64,000 nucleotides of DNA from Sporosarcina sp. FSL K6-1508 (GCF_038007465.1 NZ_JBBOXF010000001.1:4674967-4738966); one strand, 5' to 3'. Shown: positions 8,772-18,420, counted from the first letter of the stretch. Translations and numbers: made by a program. The notes: generated by a model not told the origin, from the letters alone.

Positions 8772-9704
8772 TTACACCCTTATATCCGTAATCCGCTTAA
8801 TTATAAGAAACCCACACAGCACTATTGCAGTAAAAACGACAAACAAGATTAGTCCAAATGGTGTAAATAAGACATTCAAAAACCCTTTTATAAACAAGTT
8901 CATCATAAGTGCCATTAAAAATGGCATGACGACAAGAATATAGGCGATAGAACGACTTTCCGCTGTGATTGTAGAAATCTCCTTATGGACTCGATTTCTT
9001 TCTTCAAGTGTTTCAGCCATATTCCCCAATACTGCTGATAAGTTTCCGCCAACTCGCTGTTGAATTAAAATGGTTCCAACAAATATCGATACGTCATTAC
9101 TGGGTACTCGTTGACGAAACTCGTTCATGACTGTTTCCAAATTGTCACCTAGTTTCAATTGCTGATTAAACCTTTGAAACTCCGGGCCATTCGGTGCCTT
9201 TGTGTTTTTTGCAACCATTTCGATTGCCTGTGGTATCGTTTGCCCCGCTTTAATGCTATTCGCCATTGTCCGGCATATCTCAGGCAGTTGGCTATTAAAT
9301 GAATCGGTCCTTTTATTCTTCCTTGAACTCAAAAATGCTTTTGAACTCCCCATAACGATTAAATATGCAACTAAAAGTGACATAAGAAGGTAAAGACCTA
9401 ATAAAAAGTGATTTACAAATGTAAACAAGCTTAATAAAAGAACATAAATCCCCATATATTCTGATGGTTTAAGAGATAAATTCGCCTGTTTCAGCTTTTT
9501 CTCCAATTCCTGTGACAATTCGGATCGGTCGAAAAAGTCACCTAATAGAAGTACCACACTGTTTCTTTCCTTTTGTAAATCAGTTTCGAACCAATTATCT
9601 ACGCGTTTACGCGTCTCTTTTTGACGCTTTCCCCTAAGCAGATAATAAATCGAGACAAGGAAAGTGAATATTGCGAAAGTCAATAACGGTAGCGTCCAAC
9701 TCAT
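8772..9704 (-). CDS. tadB: TadB-type pilus inner-membrane platform protein
   Basis: 310 residues with a T2SS-F domain. N-terminal helix (about 5-23), paired helices near 90-125, cytoplasmic core with LPEICRTMANSIKAGQTIPQAIEM and RVPSNDVSIFVGTILIQQRVGGNL, and a C-terminal hydrophobic pair (about 250-305). The RVGGNL block is characteristic of TadB. The ATG overlaps the tadA stop by four bases (ATGA), indicating translational coupling. Partner of TadC and TadA in the Flp assembly platform. Confidence 0.92.
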   Translation of the reverse strand: MSWTLPLLTFAIFTFLVSIYYLLRGKRQKETRKRVDNWFETDLQKERNSVVLLLGDFFDRSELSQELEKKLKQANLSLKPSEYMGIYVLLLSLFTFVNHFLLGLYLLMSLLVAYLIVMGSSKAFLSSRKNKRTDSFNSQLPEICRTMANSIKAGQTIPQAIEMVAKNTKAPNGPEFQRFNQQLKLGDNLETVMNEFRQRVPSNDVSIFVGTILIQQRVGGNLSAVLGNMAETLEERNRVHKEISTITAESRSIAYILVVMPFLMALMMNLFIKGFLNVLFTPFGLILFVVFTAIVLCGFLIIKRITDIRV

Positions 9705-11029
9705 ACGTATATACCTTCTTTGAAAATACTTTCATCGTACTCGATTCCAAAACTTTTGAACCGATCCATCAATTTCGGAATATAGCCTGTTGCTCGGAAC
9801 TCACCTTCTATACTGCCGTCGAAAAGTGTTCCTTTTCGCTGAAAAACAAAAATATCTTTTGCTTTTATTTCTCCATTTTCTTCAATTAGTTCCGCGATAT
9901 TGACAATTCTTCTTTTGCCATCGGAAAAACGAGACGTTTGAACAATCAAATCCAATGCTCCAACAAAATAGCCCCGGATTACATCAACCGTTAGAGGCAA
10001 ACCAGCCATAATAACCATTGCTTCCAATCTACCAAGAGCGTCTTTCGGGCTATTTGCGTGAACTGTCGTTAGAGATCCCTCGTGTCCGGTATTCATTGCT
10101 TGCAGCATATCAATTGCTTCCGATCCCCGAACTTCACCTACGATAATTCGGTCCGGACGCATCCTAAGTGCATTTTTCACCAAGTGACGGATCATCACTT
10201 CGCCGGTTCCTTCCATATTGGGAGGTCGCGCTTCTAACCGAACGAGGTTATCATACGTAAAACGGAGCTCTGCCATATCCTCGATTGTCACAATTCTTTC
10301 ACCCGCCGGAATCGAGTCAGATAATACATTCAGAAGCGTTGTCTTTCCACTTCCCGTCCCACCCGATACAAGAATATTCATCTTCGCTTTTACAGCAACT
10401 TTTAGAAACTCTCCCATCTCCATCGAAAAACTACCAAATGCCATTAAGTCATCTAGAACATAGGGGTCTCTTTTAAATTTCCGAATGGACATTGAAGGTC
10501 CGTCTAAACTAATTGGCGGAATGATTGCATTCACACGGCTTCCATCAAGTAGACGTGCATCCACCATTGGAGAACTTTCATCAATTCTACGGCCTAGAGG
10601 GGCAATGATTCGATCAATAATATGTCGGATATGTTCTTCATTGTTGAAGCGCACGCCTGATTGTTCGAGCTTTCCATTTCTTTCAATGAACACCTCATCA
10701 GGACCGTTAACCATAATCTCTGTGATCGAATCATCTTTTAGCAACGCTTCAAGCGGGCCATATCCAACAGATTCGTTAATAAGTTGCTGAATAATTTCAT
10801 CTATCTCTTCATTCGGAATGATGACCCGTTCTTCATTAATCATTTGTAGAACGAGTCTTTCAATTGTTTGTTTTCGTTCCATCGGATTTAGAACAATGAT
10901 ACTTTCTAAATTAGCCTCTTTTATAAGCCTACTTTTATAATGTTTTACCCAAATATCAACCTGTGATAGGGTAACTTCTAAATTGGTTTTCATCTGTTTT
11001 TTGCTAGATACTTTTTCAATCCATGACAT
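9701..11029 (-). CDS. tadA: TadA/CpaF secretion ATPase
   Basis: 442 residues, type II/IV secretion ATPase of the CpaF/TadA family. N-terminal helical part, then SITEIMVNGPDEVFIERNGK, then Walker A GGTGSGKTTLLN (about residue 225), the ASP box EDMAELR, Walker B-like RPDRIIVGEVRG and the His-box region TGHEGSLTTVHANSP. It powers pilin polymerisation. ATG start after AAGGAG with a seven-base gap; overlaps tadB by four bases and sits four bases after the tadZ stop, so clearly one operon. Confidence 0.95.
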   Translation of the reverse strand: MSWIEKVSSKKQMKTNLEVTLSQVDIWVKHYKSRLIKEANLESIIVLNPMERKQTIERLVLQMINEERVIIPNEEIDEIIQQLINESVGYGPLEALLKDDSITEIMVNGPDEVFIERNGKLEQSGVRFNNEEHIRHIIDRIIAPLGRRIDESSPMVDARLLDGSRVNAIIPPISLDGPSMSIRKFKRDPYVLDDLMAFGSFSMEMGEFLKVAVKAKMNILVSGGTGSGKTTLLNVLSDSIPAGERIVTIEDMAELRFTYDNLVRLEARPPNMEGTGEVMIRHLVKNALRMRPDRIIVGEVRGSEAIDMLQAMNTGHEGSLTTVHANSPKDALGRLEAMVIMAGLPLTVDVIRGYFVGALDLIVQTSRFSDGKRRIVNIAELIEENGEIKAKDIFVFQRKGTLFDGSIEGEFRATGYIPKLMDRFKSFGIEYDESIFKEGIYV

Positions 11030-11033
11030 ACCC

Positions 11034-12161
11034 TCACTCCTTCAATCGTAATACAAAGGAATCTATGTATTTTTTCATGTCTTTCGCGGCTTTCGAATCA
11101 CCTTTATGTTTTTTATTCCGATAAAAACCAGAGCCCATATTTATGTTAGATTGCATGCCGTAAAAGTCGTCCGCAATTTGCGCATCAATTTCAGTACCAG
11201 TTATTTTTCCAATATCAGATGATGTCATTTCACTCTTCGGATTAACTTTATTTAGCAATAAAGACATCGTAATGCCATTGCCGATGGAAAACCTCTTAAA
11301 CAATTGTGTAGCATACTTATAAGATCGCAAACCTAAACTATCGGGTGTCATGACGTAATGCAATCTTGTAGCTGCGCTGAGCGCGGTAAATGTAATTGAA
11401 TTCATAGCAGATGGAAGATCCAATACGACATGGTCAAAGTGAACCCTTGCTACCCGAATAAGTTTGGCAATGAGTTCATCCGTAATCTCTTCCGTTTTTT
11501 CAGGGTCAGAAGGACTCGAAATAACGAACACTCCTGTTTCAGTATGTTCATTCGCGATATTTTGCAAATGTCTCATTTCCATTTCATTCACTACGGGCAG
11601 TAAGTCATAATAAGATCTTTGGGGTTGCATTGAAAAAAGTGTATCTGTTACACCGTACTGGGCATTCAAATCTATTAGTAGCACTTTTTTTTGATGATGT
11701 ATGCTTAGCGTCTGGCTCATCATGACAGCTAAAATTGTACATCCGCTGCCACCTTTAGCGCTGTAAAATGTATGGACTTCTCCGGTTCCGAGACCCGTGT
11801 CGGCTTCCCTTTGAATCGTATACTGCTTGACAACTTCTTGTATAAGAATCTCAAGTCTCATCTCCTCTTGGGAGAAAACGACGACGTCTCTCGCCCCTCT
11901 TACAAGCCATTCTCTCGTAATTTCAAAATCTTTTTTTCGTGTTAATCCAATAACAGCACTAGTTGCCGTCATTTTCGGAAGAACTTGTTGAAGATTAACG
12001 ACATCTAAGTCCATAAAATAAATATGATAATGTTGTTGCCCCAACATTTTTTGCATTTCTTTTGAGACAGATAAGTTAAGTCCGTATTTTTCCGCATAAT
12101 TAGAAATCCTCATTTTCCATTCTTCGTCTTCTGTTAGCAATAGTGCACTCAACTGAAACAT
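11034..12161 (-). CDS. TadZ/CpaE-like atypical MinD-family ATPase
   Basis: 375 residues: N-terminal receiver-like domain (about 1-120, with IYFMDLDVV at the phosphoacceptor-like position) followed by a MinD/ParA-like domain (about 130-370). The P-loop reads SAKGGSGCTILAV (about residue 137): the invariant Lys of Walker A is Cys, a deviation also known in CpaE/TadZ proteins, which often bind nucleotide weakly. Later blocks include VLLIDLNAQYG and HVVLDLPSAMNS. Members localise the Tad machine to a cell site. Start ATG 12161 follows AGAGGG. Family call from context and fold; the symbol is left empty because TadZ and CpaE names are both used. Confidence 0.87.
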   Translation of the reverse strand: MFQLSALLLTEDEEWKMRISNYAEKYGLNLSVSKEMQKMLGQQHYHIYFMDLDVVNLQQVLPKMTATSAVIGLTRKKDFEITREWLVRGARDVVVFSQEEMRLEILIQEVVKQYTIQREADTGLGTGEVHTFYSAKGGSGCTILAVMMSQTLSIHHQKKVLLIDLNAQYGVTDTLFSMQPQRSYYDLLPVVNEMEMRHLQNIANEHTETGVFVISSPSDPEKTEEITDELIAKLIRVARVHFDHVVLDLPSAMNSITFTALSAATRLHYVMTPDSLGLRSYKYATQLFKRFSIGNGITMSLLLNKVNPKSEMTSSDIGKITGTEIDAQIADDFYGMQSNINMGSGFYRNKKHKGDSKAAKDMKKYIDSFVLRLKE

Positions 12162-12190
12162 GCATTCACATCCCTCTTTTACATCAATCG

Positions 12191-12964
12191 TTAGTCAGCA
12201 GTACTTTCCTCAACTTCAATCTTTGTTACGGGTGCTTTATCTTTTTTCTCTTTTGCCTCTTTTGTTTCTTCTACCTTTTTATTGTCCGTTTCCTTCACTT
12301 CAAGTTTCTTTTCAATAATAGGTTTGGGAGGATCCACAACAGTACTTGTCTTGTCATCCTCTGCTTGATTGACACGGAGAACGCGAATCTGCTTTGCGAA
12401 ATTTTGATAGTGGATCAATTGCTCCGCCTGTTCAAGCGGCAAAGAAATTTTGATGCCTTCACTACCTTCTAGACCTTTTTCAATTTGCACAACTTTGATA
12501 TTAGATAGTAGTCTTTTCGTTTCAACGCTTTTTTCAACTTCTCTGGAAACAATGACATCAACAAGATCGCCTTCGGTGACCTGTTGATCGATCAATACGA
12601 TTTCAGTCGCATTTAACCATACAACACGTTCATTCACCGGAATATCTAACCTTTTTCGAACTAGATTTTTCGTCAATAAGTCACCCGAATCTAAATTGAC
12701 AATTGTAATTACTTCTTCCAACTCTTTTTTATCTGTAATGAAAAATGAAGATGCATTGTTCTTTGGGAACTTCACCCATTCAATAGTATTCATATCAATT
12801 TCACTATAAGATGCCACATCTTTTGTAACGGAAGCAACCTCTACCATTTCACCGAGCCTTTCCTGCGCTTGACTAATTTGCACCAGGACCACTCCAGCAG
12901 TCACGACTGCCAATACGAAAGATATTGTTAAAAATATGATCGCTTTCCTTTTCGAATCAATCAT
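12191..12964 (-). CDS. cpaB: CpaB/RcpC-like SAF-domain pilus assembly protein
   Basis: 257 residues. One N-terminal membrane helix (IIFLTISFVLAVVTAGVVLV, about 8-28), then an SAF domain (about 40-110: VASVTKDVASYSEIDM..., DLLTKNLVRKRLDIP) and an RcpC-type region (about 115-190). The C-terminal 50 residues are Lys/Glu-rich and low-complexity (KEAKEKKDKAP). In Gram-negative Tad systems CpaB works with the outer-membrane secretin; here no secretin is expected, so it probably acts at the wall or as a periplasm-equivalent scaffold. ATG after GGAG. Downstream of the unknown 233-residue gene in the same transcript. Confidence 0.85.
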   Translation of the reverse strand: MIDSKRKAIIFLTISFVLAVVTAGVVLVQISQAQERLGEMVEVASVTKDVASYSEIDMNTIEWVKFPKNNASSFFITDKKELEEVITIVNLDSGDLLTKNLVRKRLDIPVNERVVWLNATEIVLIDQQVTEGDLVDVIVSREVEKSVETKRLLSNIKVVQIEKGLEGSEGIKISLPLEQAEQLIHYQNFAKQIRVLRVNQAEDDKTSTVVDPPKPIIEKKLEVKETDNKKVEETKEAKEKKDKAPVTKIEVEESTAD

Positions 12965-12988
12965 CAGTTTTCCACTCCATTTAACACA

Positions 12989-13690
12989 TTAATTTCCATC
13001 AGATCTTTCCGGGAGTGGAAAGATAGAAAGATAGTTTACAGAATTCGGAAAGGCCCATTTTTCTAATGGATAAAATTCCATATTGGCCATTACGGGAATG
13101 TCCATGTTTCCAACAGCTATAAATCTTACTGCAGGGTAACTCTCCATTAGCCTTTCCAGTAAAATCGTATGTTCTTCTCTTTTTTTATTTTTTTGCTGCT
13201 CTTTAGAATGTATGAAGCATTTCTTTTTCGTTTTTCGCCCTACTTTTTGATAATTAGAGACTGTGAATTTACTGAAGTTACTTATTAAAATACCTTGTTC
13301 AGGCGGTAATGAAGTGGCAAGGGATTGTCCTTCTTCTTTGAGTTTGATCAAATAAAGTGCATAGGCTCTATGAATCGATCCATCCAATATTTGAAGTGTA
13401 TAGTCCGGTAAATACCAGTTACGCATCCGATCCAGTACCTCTTTGTCCGTCATCTTGCCGTCGTAAATATAAAGGATACGTCCATGCTTCTTTAGGAGTG
13501 TGCCAATTTGGTCGAGTTCTTCCTGAATTGTCCGTTTTACAATAGGTAATCTTGTTTTCAAAACACTGTTTTCTTTTTTTATAATTATTTCCTCGAGGTT
13601 TCTATCTTTTTTCAAAGGTGTTTTCCGAACTATTACATCCCTATTTGACGTAATGGGTATCCCTAATGTTTGATCGATTAATATACGCAC
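12989..13690 (-). CDS. Unknown Tad-operon protein
   Basis: Not recognised. The longest frame begins at ATG 13705, overlapping the VWA gene's stop (ATGA), but GTG 13690 lies six bases after AGGGGG and is the better start (about 233 residues, MRILIDQTLGIPITSNRD...). No signal peptide or membrane segment; basic overall, with a Lys-rich stretch KKKCFIHSKEQQKNKKREE near 150-170. Predicted mixed alpha/beta, probably cytosolic. Second gene of the operon, between VWA lipoprotein and cpaB, so a lineage-specific Tad accessory is likely. No motif allows a functional assignment. Confidence 0.8.
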   Translation of the reverse strand: MRILIDQTLGIPITSNRDVIVRKTPLKKDRNLEEIIIKKENSVLKTRLPIVKRTIQEELDQIGTLLKKHGRILYIYDGKMTDKEVLDRMRNWYLPDYTLQILDGSIHRAYALYLIKLKEEGQSLATSLPPEQGILISNFSKFTVSNYQKVGRKTKKKCFIHSKEQQKNKKREEHTILLERLMESYPAVRFIAVGNMDIPVMANMEFYPLEKWAFPNSVNYLSIFPLPERSDGN

Positions 13691-13701
13691 AGTCAGCCCC
13701 C

Positions 13702-15030
13702 TCATTTCATAGCATCATAGAGTTCCTGTCGGGTTCTCTTAATCAATTCAAATTTTTCCTCTTTTAATGATTTTCCGTACTCATTCATTATTTCTCGACG
13801 TTCATCAATCCTATCGTTCAATCCAAATTGTGTTTCATTATCGATTCTATCCGATTCACGCAACACGCTAATTGCTGCTCTCATGTTGCTATTTTCCAAA
13901 GCAGCAAATTCATTAAATGACGAAGTCAGTTTTAGAACTTGATCGTTTAATTGAATCGTCCTATTATCAATTTGCATTCCATTGTTCACTTTTTGGCTCA
14001 ATTCCCTGACTTCAGCATTTGCTTCCTCCAACATCGTTTTAAATGTATTTTGAAAGTCGATAGTTGATTTGACGTTTGCATACTTTCCATTTCCTTCTGC
14101 TGCTACTTTTTTTAATTGTCTTTGTCCCTCATTATCCACGTTAAAACCGAGGACGTTCACTTCCACGTCCAAATCTGATTCGGCAAGCTCTAAAGCTTCT
14201 GCAACCGGGTTTCCGTCGCATGTCTCTACACCGTCACTCACTACAAATATCATATTTTGAGTCTTTTCAGATGCTCTCGTCCGTAAGTCACCTCCGCCTG
14301 CTTTGATAGCAGCGGCGAGCGGAGTCCAACCGGCCGCTTCGAATTTCGTTAATGCATCTTTGAACTCTGTATCATTATAACTATCGGGACCATATATCAA
14401 CTCGTTACTGGAACAGGACATCGCCTTATCTGCCTTTGAACCGGTTCCGGCGTGACCGTAAACTCGGAGAGAAACAATTGATTCTTCCGGGAGTTCTGTT
14501 CCAAATCGTTCCACCGCATCTTTCGCGAGTGCCATCATCTGCTCCCCATCGATTGTTGCTTTCATACTACCACTTGCATCAATAAGGACTGAGAGGTTCA
14601 ACTGCTTCATCTCTCGTTTATCAATCCCGTATTCGCCATAGTCCGCCTCAAAATCGATAAGAGGTTTATGGACATCTGTATAATCCATAGCAAACCATTC
14701 TACGATCCCATTGATCATTTCATCTTTACTTAACTCTTCAACTGGAAATCCCTCCATAATAGCAAGGTCTTCGGGATTCAATTTCCACTTTGAAGATGTG
14801 GACATGTCTTTCATCTTTACACCAGCGCCCGCCGCTATGATATCTTCCGCGCTGGATGGTGCATCGTTAAATTTTATCGGTCTCGTTTCTTCTACTGCAT
14901 TTCCCTGTTCGTCTTCTATTTGAGCTTCTACTTGCTTGTTCTCATTCTTATCAGGCCGTGCTTCTGTCTCGCTGCAACCAGTAAGTACAAAAATAAAACA
15001 ACCTATTATTATAAACAATAACGTCCTCAA
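13702..15030 (-). CDS. VWA-domain lipoprotein heading the Tad operon
   Basis: 442 residues, TTG start after GGGAGG. Lipobox FVLTGC (Cys about 19) predicts lipid anchoring on the outer face of the membrane. A von Willebrand A domain (about 140-330) carries an intact MIDAS motif DASGSM (about residue 148), TPLAAAIKAGG and VVSDGVETC. The C-terminal 110 residues are helical, with coiled-coil tendency (ELSQKVNNGMQ..., ERREIMNEYGKSLKEEKFELI). In many Tad systems the VWA domain belongs to TadG; here the TadG-like gene lacks it. A role as surface adhesin or pilus-base factor is inferred. First gene after a sigma-A-like promoter at 15112-15138. Confidence 0.88.
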   Translation of the reverse strand: MRTLLFIIIGCFIFVLTGCSETEARPDKNENKQVEAQIEDEQGNAVEETRPIKFNDAPSSAEDIIAAGAGVKMKDMSTSSKWKLNPEDLAIMEGFPVEELSKDEMINGIVEWFAMDYTDVHKPLIDFEADYGEYGIDKREMKQLNLSVLIDASGSMKATIDGEQMMALAKDAVERFGTELPEESIVSLRVYGHAGTGSKADKAMSCSSNELIYGPDSYNDTEFKDALTKFEAAGWTPLAAAIKAGGGDLRTRASEKTQNMIFVVSDGVETCDGNPVAEALELAESDLDVEVNVLGFNVDNEGQRQLKKVAAEGNGKYANVKSTIDFQNTFKTMLEEANAEVRELSQKVNNGMQIDNRTIQLNDQVLKLTSSFNEFAALENSNMRAAISVLRESDRIDNETQFGLNDRIDERREIMNEYGKSLKEEKFELIKRTRQELYDAMK

Positions 15031-15111
15031 AATTTGTCTAACCTCCCAAAAGTCTACCTATGTAAATCCAGTTTCCTATTTACCCAGATTTCTCCAACCT
15101 AGTACTATATA

Positions 15112-15138
15112 ATTATCATTTCATTACTAAATTGTCAA
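15112..15138 (-). promoter_or_regulatory. Candidate sigma-A promoter of the Tad operon
   Basis: On the minus strand TTGACA (15133-15138) is followed after 15 bases by GATAAT (15112-15117), about 80 bases upstream of the first Tad gene. The -35 is perfect; the spacer is short by two bases. Confidence 0.5.
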
Positions 15139-15385
15139 AAAAATTTCATTAAGTTTTGAGCTGTCATGGTCAAATAGACCATAGGCACTTTGACTTTGTA
15201 GACCGTTGTATAAAAGAATCACTTATTTTTTAGATGTATTATAATTATTCTTTAATTGAAAAACCATTCTTATTGCACTAGTTTTTCAAATATAACCAAT
15301 TATGCAGGACTTTTGCATCTTTATTTAAAACTATTCCAAATAAAAAGTCTCCATTTAAAGATACTTGAAACCAAGGTATATAAAA

Positions 15386-15423
15386 AAAGCGAACAACATG
15401 TCCGAAGACTTGTTGCACGCTTT
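15386..15423 (-). terminator. Terminator of the chemoreceptor gene
   Basis: Hairpin AAAGCG..CAACA / TGTTG..CGCTTT with a small internal bulge. On the minus strand it is followed by a run of seven Ts. The rest of 15031-15440 holds the Tad promoter and no other clear feature. Confidence 0.75.
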
Positions 15424-15440
15424 GTCTCTTTATTTGATAT

Positions 15441-17132
15441 TCACACTCTGAAATGCTTCATTTCCATTTGGAGATCTTCGGCAAGTTTTGCAAGTGCTTG
15501 CGCGCTGGATGAAATCTCTTCATTGACAGCCAACTGCTCTTCTGTAGCTGCACTTGTATCACCTGCAGACGCAGCCGCTTCGCCACTCAACTGTGCGATT
15601 TCCCCGGCACCATGGCTCACCTCGTCTGCCATCGCTTGGATTTCTTCAATTGCGGCAGAAACTGTCTCGACTTTTGTTGCAACATCGCCGACTGCGTTCT
15701 GGATTTCTTCGAAGACCAAACGCGACTGTTCGGTGGCAGCGATACCGATATCTACGCGCTCACTGCCAGCGGTGATGGATGTGACAGCCCGTTTGGACGC
15801 GTTTTGGATCATGCTTACCATTGTGCCGATTTCTGTAGCAGACGTCTTCGATTGTTCTGCTAATTTTCGGACTTCCTCTGCTACAACTGCAAAGCCTTTG
15901 CCGTATTCTCCTGCACGTGCGGCTTCGATTGCAGCATTGAGTGCAAGCAAGTTCGTCTGCTCGGCAATGGAAGTTATGAGAGTCGTAATTTTCTGTATTT
16001 CATTTGAATGCTGTGCCATTTCCTCCATGATGACGGAAGATTCCTGGATTGTCGTATGAATTGTTGACATTTGAACTGATACTTCACCGACTACACTCGA
16101 CCCCGTCGTAACAAGCTTCGATACAGTTTCCGTTGACTGCAACATTTCTTCATTATTGTTTGCAATTTCTGCAACTCCTAATGATAGTTCTTCCATGGAA
16201 GAACTGGATTGTTCGATAATTCCCTGCTGCTTTTCACTACCCATTAACTGATTCTCAGCAGTCTTGGCAACCATTTCAGAAGATGCCAAACTTTCCTCTG
16301 AGCTTGCGGACAATTCTTCTGACTGAATCGCTAACTGTGTAGCAGAAACATTAATTTTACGTACCATATTCGCTACATCTGTCCCCATTTTGTTGAAGGC
16401 AGCCGCCATATCCCCAATTTCATCTTTGTTTTTAACCTTCAGTAAATCAATCGTCAAATTTCCTGATGCGATTTCATTCAACCCATCCGTCACTACACGA
16501 ACAGGACGCGAAATGCCCCGACTGATGAATGTAGAAATGACAATACCCATAAGCGTCGCGAAAATAATAATTCCAATGACAAAGATAATTGTGCCCATCA
16601 TGAATGTTTCCAACTCACTACGAGTTTTCTTCTGTTCCTGAAATTGGTCTGCTTTAATGAGATCAGCATTTTCCAGCACGAGAGCACCCACATTTGCCGA
16701 AGCGCGTCCAAGTTCTGTCGCTTTTCGATCTTTTCCTTCTTGGACATTCAGTACAATCTCATCTTGTAGGTTTAAATATTTCGTACGTGCCACCTCAAGA
16801 TCTTCCAGTAAGGCCTTATGTTTTCCTGTATTAAGTATTGCAGATAGTTCTTGATACAACTCATCAAAACGGTTAACATTTTCCGTCCGCGATTCCAAAT
16901 ATTTATCATCTTTGAAAAGCATATAGCCTCGTACATCATCCTGGATTTGATTGTGTTTCAGAATGAATTCATCTACCAATTCAACCTTCTTTACACGATC
17001 ATCCAATAAAAAAGTATAATCTGCGTCAATACGAATCGTTGACCACAAACTCAGGCCTCCCACAATGACAAGTAATGTCAATATCGTTGCAAAACCCAAC
17101 CACAATTTTTTAGCTACAGTAAATTTCATCAT
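15441..17132 (-). CDS. Methyl-accepting chemotaxis protein
   Basis: 563 residues. TM1 (about 10-30), extracellular four-helix-bundle sensor (about 35-185), TM2 (about 188-210), HAMP (about 211-265, with SRPVRVVTDGLNEIASGNL) and the cytoplasmic signalling domain with the conserved hairpin tip EQTNLLALNAAIEAARAGE (about 385-410). Glu/Gln-rich flanks (SSSMEELSLG, ATEEQLAVNEEISSSA) hold the usual adaptation sites. It would transmit an unknown ligand signal to CheA/CheW. Transcribed alone with its own terminator. ATG ATG start after GGGGGG. Ligand cannot be predicted. Confidence 0.95.
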   Translation of the reverse strand: MMKFTVAKKLWLGFATILTLLVIVGGLSLWSTIRIDADYTFLLDDRVKKVELVDEFILKHNQIQDDVRGYMLFKDDKYLESRTENVNRFDELYQELSAILNTGKHKALLEDLEVARTKYLNLQDEIVLNVQEGKDRKATELGRASANVGALVLENADLIKADQFQEQKKTRSELETFMMGTIIFVIGIIIFATLMGIVISTFISRGISRPVRVVTDGLNEIASGNLTIDLLKVKNKDEIGDMAAAFNKMGTDVANMVRKINVSATQLAIQSEELSASSEESLASSEMVAKTAENQLMGSEKQQGIIEQSSSSMEELSLGVAEIANNNEEMLQSTETVSKLVTTGSSVVGEVSVQMSTIHTTIQESSVIMEEMAQHSNEIQKITTLITSIAEQTNLLALNAAIEAARAGEYGKGFAVVAEEVRKLAEQSKTSATEIGTMVSMIQNASKRAVTSITAGSERVDIGIAATEQSRLVFEEIQNAVGDVATKVETVSAAIEEIQAMADEVSHGAGEIAQLSGEAAASAGDTSAATEEQLAVNEEISSSAQALAKLAEDLQMEMKHFRV

Positions 17133-17340
17133 TTCCCCCCACGATCTTTTAGCCTATTCAAATTATATAACTATTGACGGATAATAGCATTACTTATATA
17201 CTAATTCGGAATATTTAGTCATATTATTATTCCTTGTTAGATTCATCACAAGATGATTTATCTTATCTTCTGTAATGAATACATAGACATTAGTTGCGTA
17301 CAATGGATGATGAAGCAATGTTTAATAAAGGAGATAGCAT

Positions 17341-18252
17341 GTGACAGCTAAAAAAAAGTGGATTCTACTGGGCGGGATTATCGCCTTGATTGTGGTTGCT
17401 CCCGTAATTTGGATTTTTGCATTCTATCTGAATGCGGCTGAGGCCGTCGCTGAAATGCAGGAACCAATCGGACGGGAGATTTCGGTTATGCGTGATGCTG
17501 AAGTTGTTTTTAAGAAGCAGAATCCCTTTTCCGTCTTGTTATTAGGCGTGGATGAGCGCGAAAGTGATGCCGGGCGTTCAGATACAATCGTTGTTATGAC
17601 AGTTAATCCAACAGTACAATCAACGAAAATGGTCAGTATTCCAAGAGATACATATACAGAAATAATAGGACGAAATGCTAAGGATAAAATCAATCATGCC
17701 TATGCATTTGGGGGAACGGTAATGGCCGTGGCATCCGTTGAATCATTACTCGACATCCCAATCGATTATATTGCAACCATTAATATGGAAGGTTTTGAAA
17801 GTATTGTCGACAATATTGGTGGCGTCTCGATTGTAAATGAACTTGGATTTAATGTAGATAATTACGCCTTCCCTGAAGGGGAAATCCATTTAGATGGAGA
17901 GACAGCTCTAGTTTATGTACGTATGCGATATGAAGATCCCCGTGGAGATTTTGGTAGACAGGACAGGCAAAAAAAGGTCATTGAAGGCATGTTGCGTAAA
18001 GGAGCTTCACTTACAGGTCTTATGAACTACAAAAGTATTTTCAATACGCTTGGCGACAATGTACGAACAAATATGGCATTCGATGAAATGATAAATGTCC
18101 AAAAGAATTATCACGCGGCTATAGGTGAAGTGGAACAGCTCCACTTCCAAGAGGGGAATAGCCAAAGGATAAATGGCATCTGGTATTATCTGATGGATGA
18201 CGAGGAACTCGCAGAAATTACAACGGAGCTGAAGGATCACTTAGAGTTATAG
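17341..18252 (+). CDS. LytR-CpsA-Psr family wall-polymer ligase
   Basis: 303 residues, GTG start after AAAGGAG. One N-terminal membrane helix (about 7-29), then an extracellular LCP domain: LLLGVDERESDAGRSDTIV, VSIPRDTYTEI, KINHAYAFGG, then FGRQDRQKKVI with the Arg residues that bind the polyprenyl pyrophosphate. Such enzymes (TagTUV group) attach teichoic acids or secondary wall polymers to peptidoglycan. Monocistronic and ended by a strong bidirectional terminator. It is relevant to the window's SLH proteins, whose anchor is such a wall polymer, but a specific substrate cannot be assigned. Confidence 0.92.
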   Translation: MTAKKKWILLGGIIALIVVAPVIWIFAFYLNAAEAVAEMQEPIGREISVMRDAEVVFKKQNPFSVLLLGVDERESDAGRSDTIVVMTVNPTVQSTKMVSIPRDTYTEIIGRNAKDKINHAYAFGGTVMAVASVESLLDIPIDYIATINMEGFESIVDNIGGVSIVNELGFNVDNYAFPEGEIHLDGETALVYVRMRYEDPRGDFGRQDRQKKVIEGMLRKGASLTGLMNYKSIFNTLGDNVRTNMAFDEMINVQKNYHAAIGEVEQLHFQEGNSQRINGIWYYLMDDEELAEITTELKDHLEL

Positions 18253-18365
18253 TGTAGGTTGTTTTACTTACTCTTGAACGTTGTTTACATTAGGAGACTC
18301 GTTGTCTACTGTCTAAATTACATTGTCTTCTTTCACAATTTCATTGTTTACAACAGCAATCAATC

Positions 18366-18409
18366 AAAAAATGCGCAAAGAGGAGAAATTCTCTTCTTTG
18401 CGCATTTTT
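18366..18409. terminator. Bidirectional terminator
   Basis: Stem AAAAATGCGCAAAG / CTTTGCGCATTTTT with an inner GGAGAAATTCTC hairpin. T-runs on both strands; serves the LCP gene and the convergent SLH nucleotidase. Confidence 0.9.
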
Positions 18410-18420
18410 CATTCAGTTCA

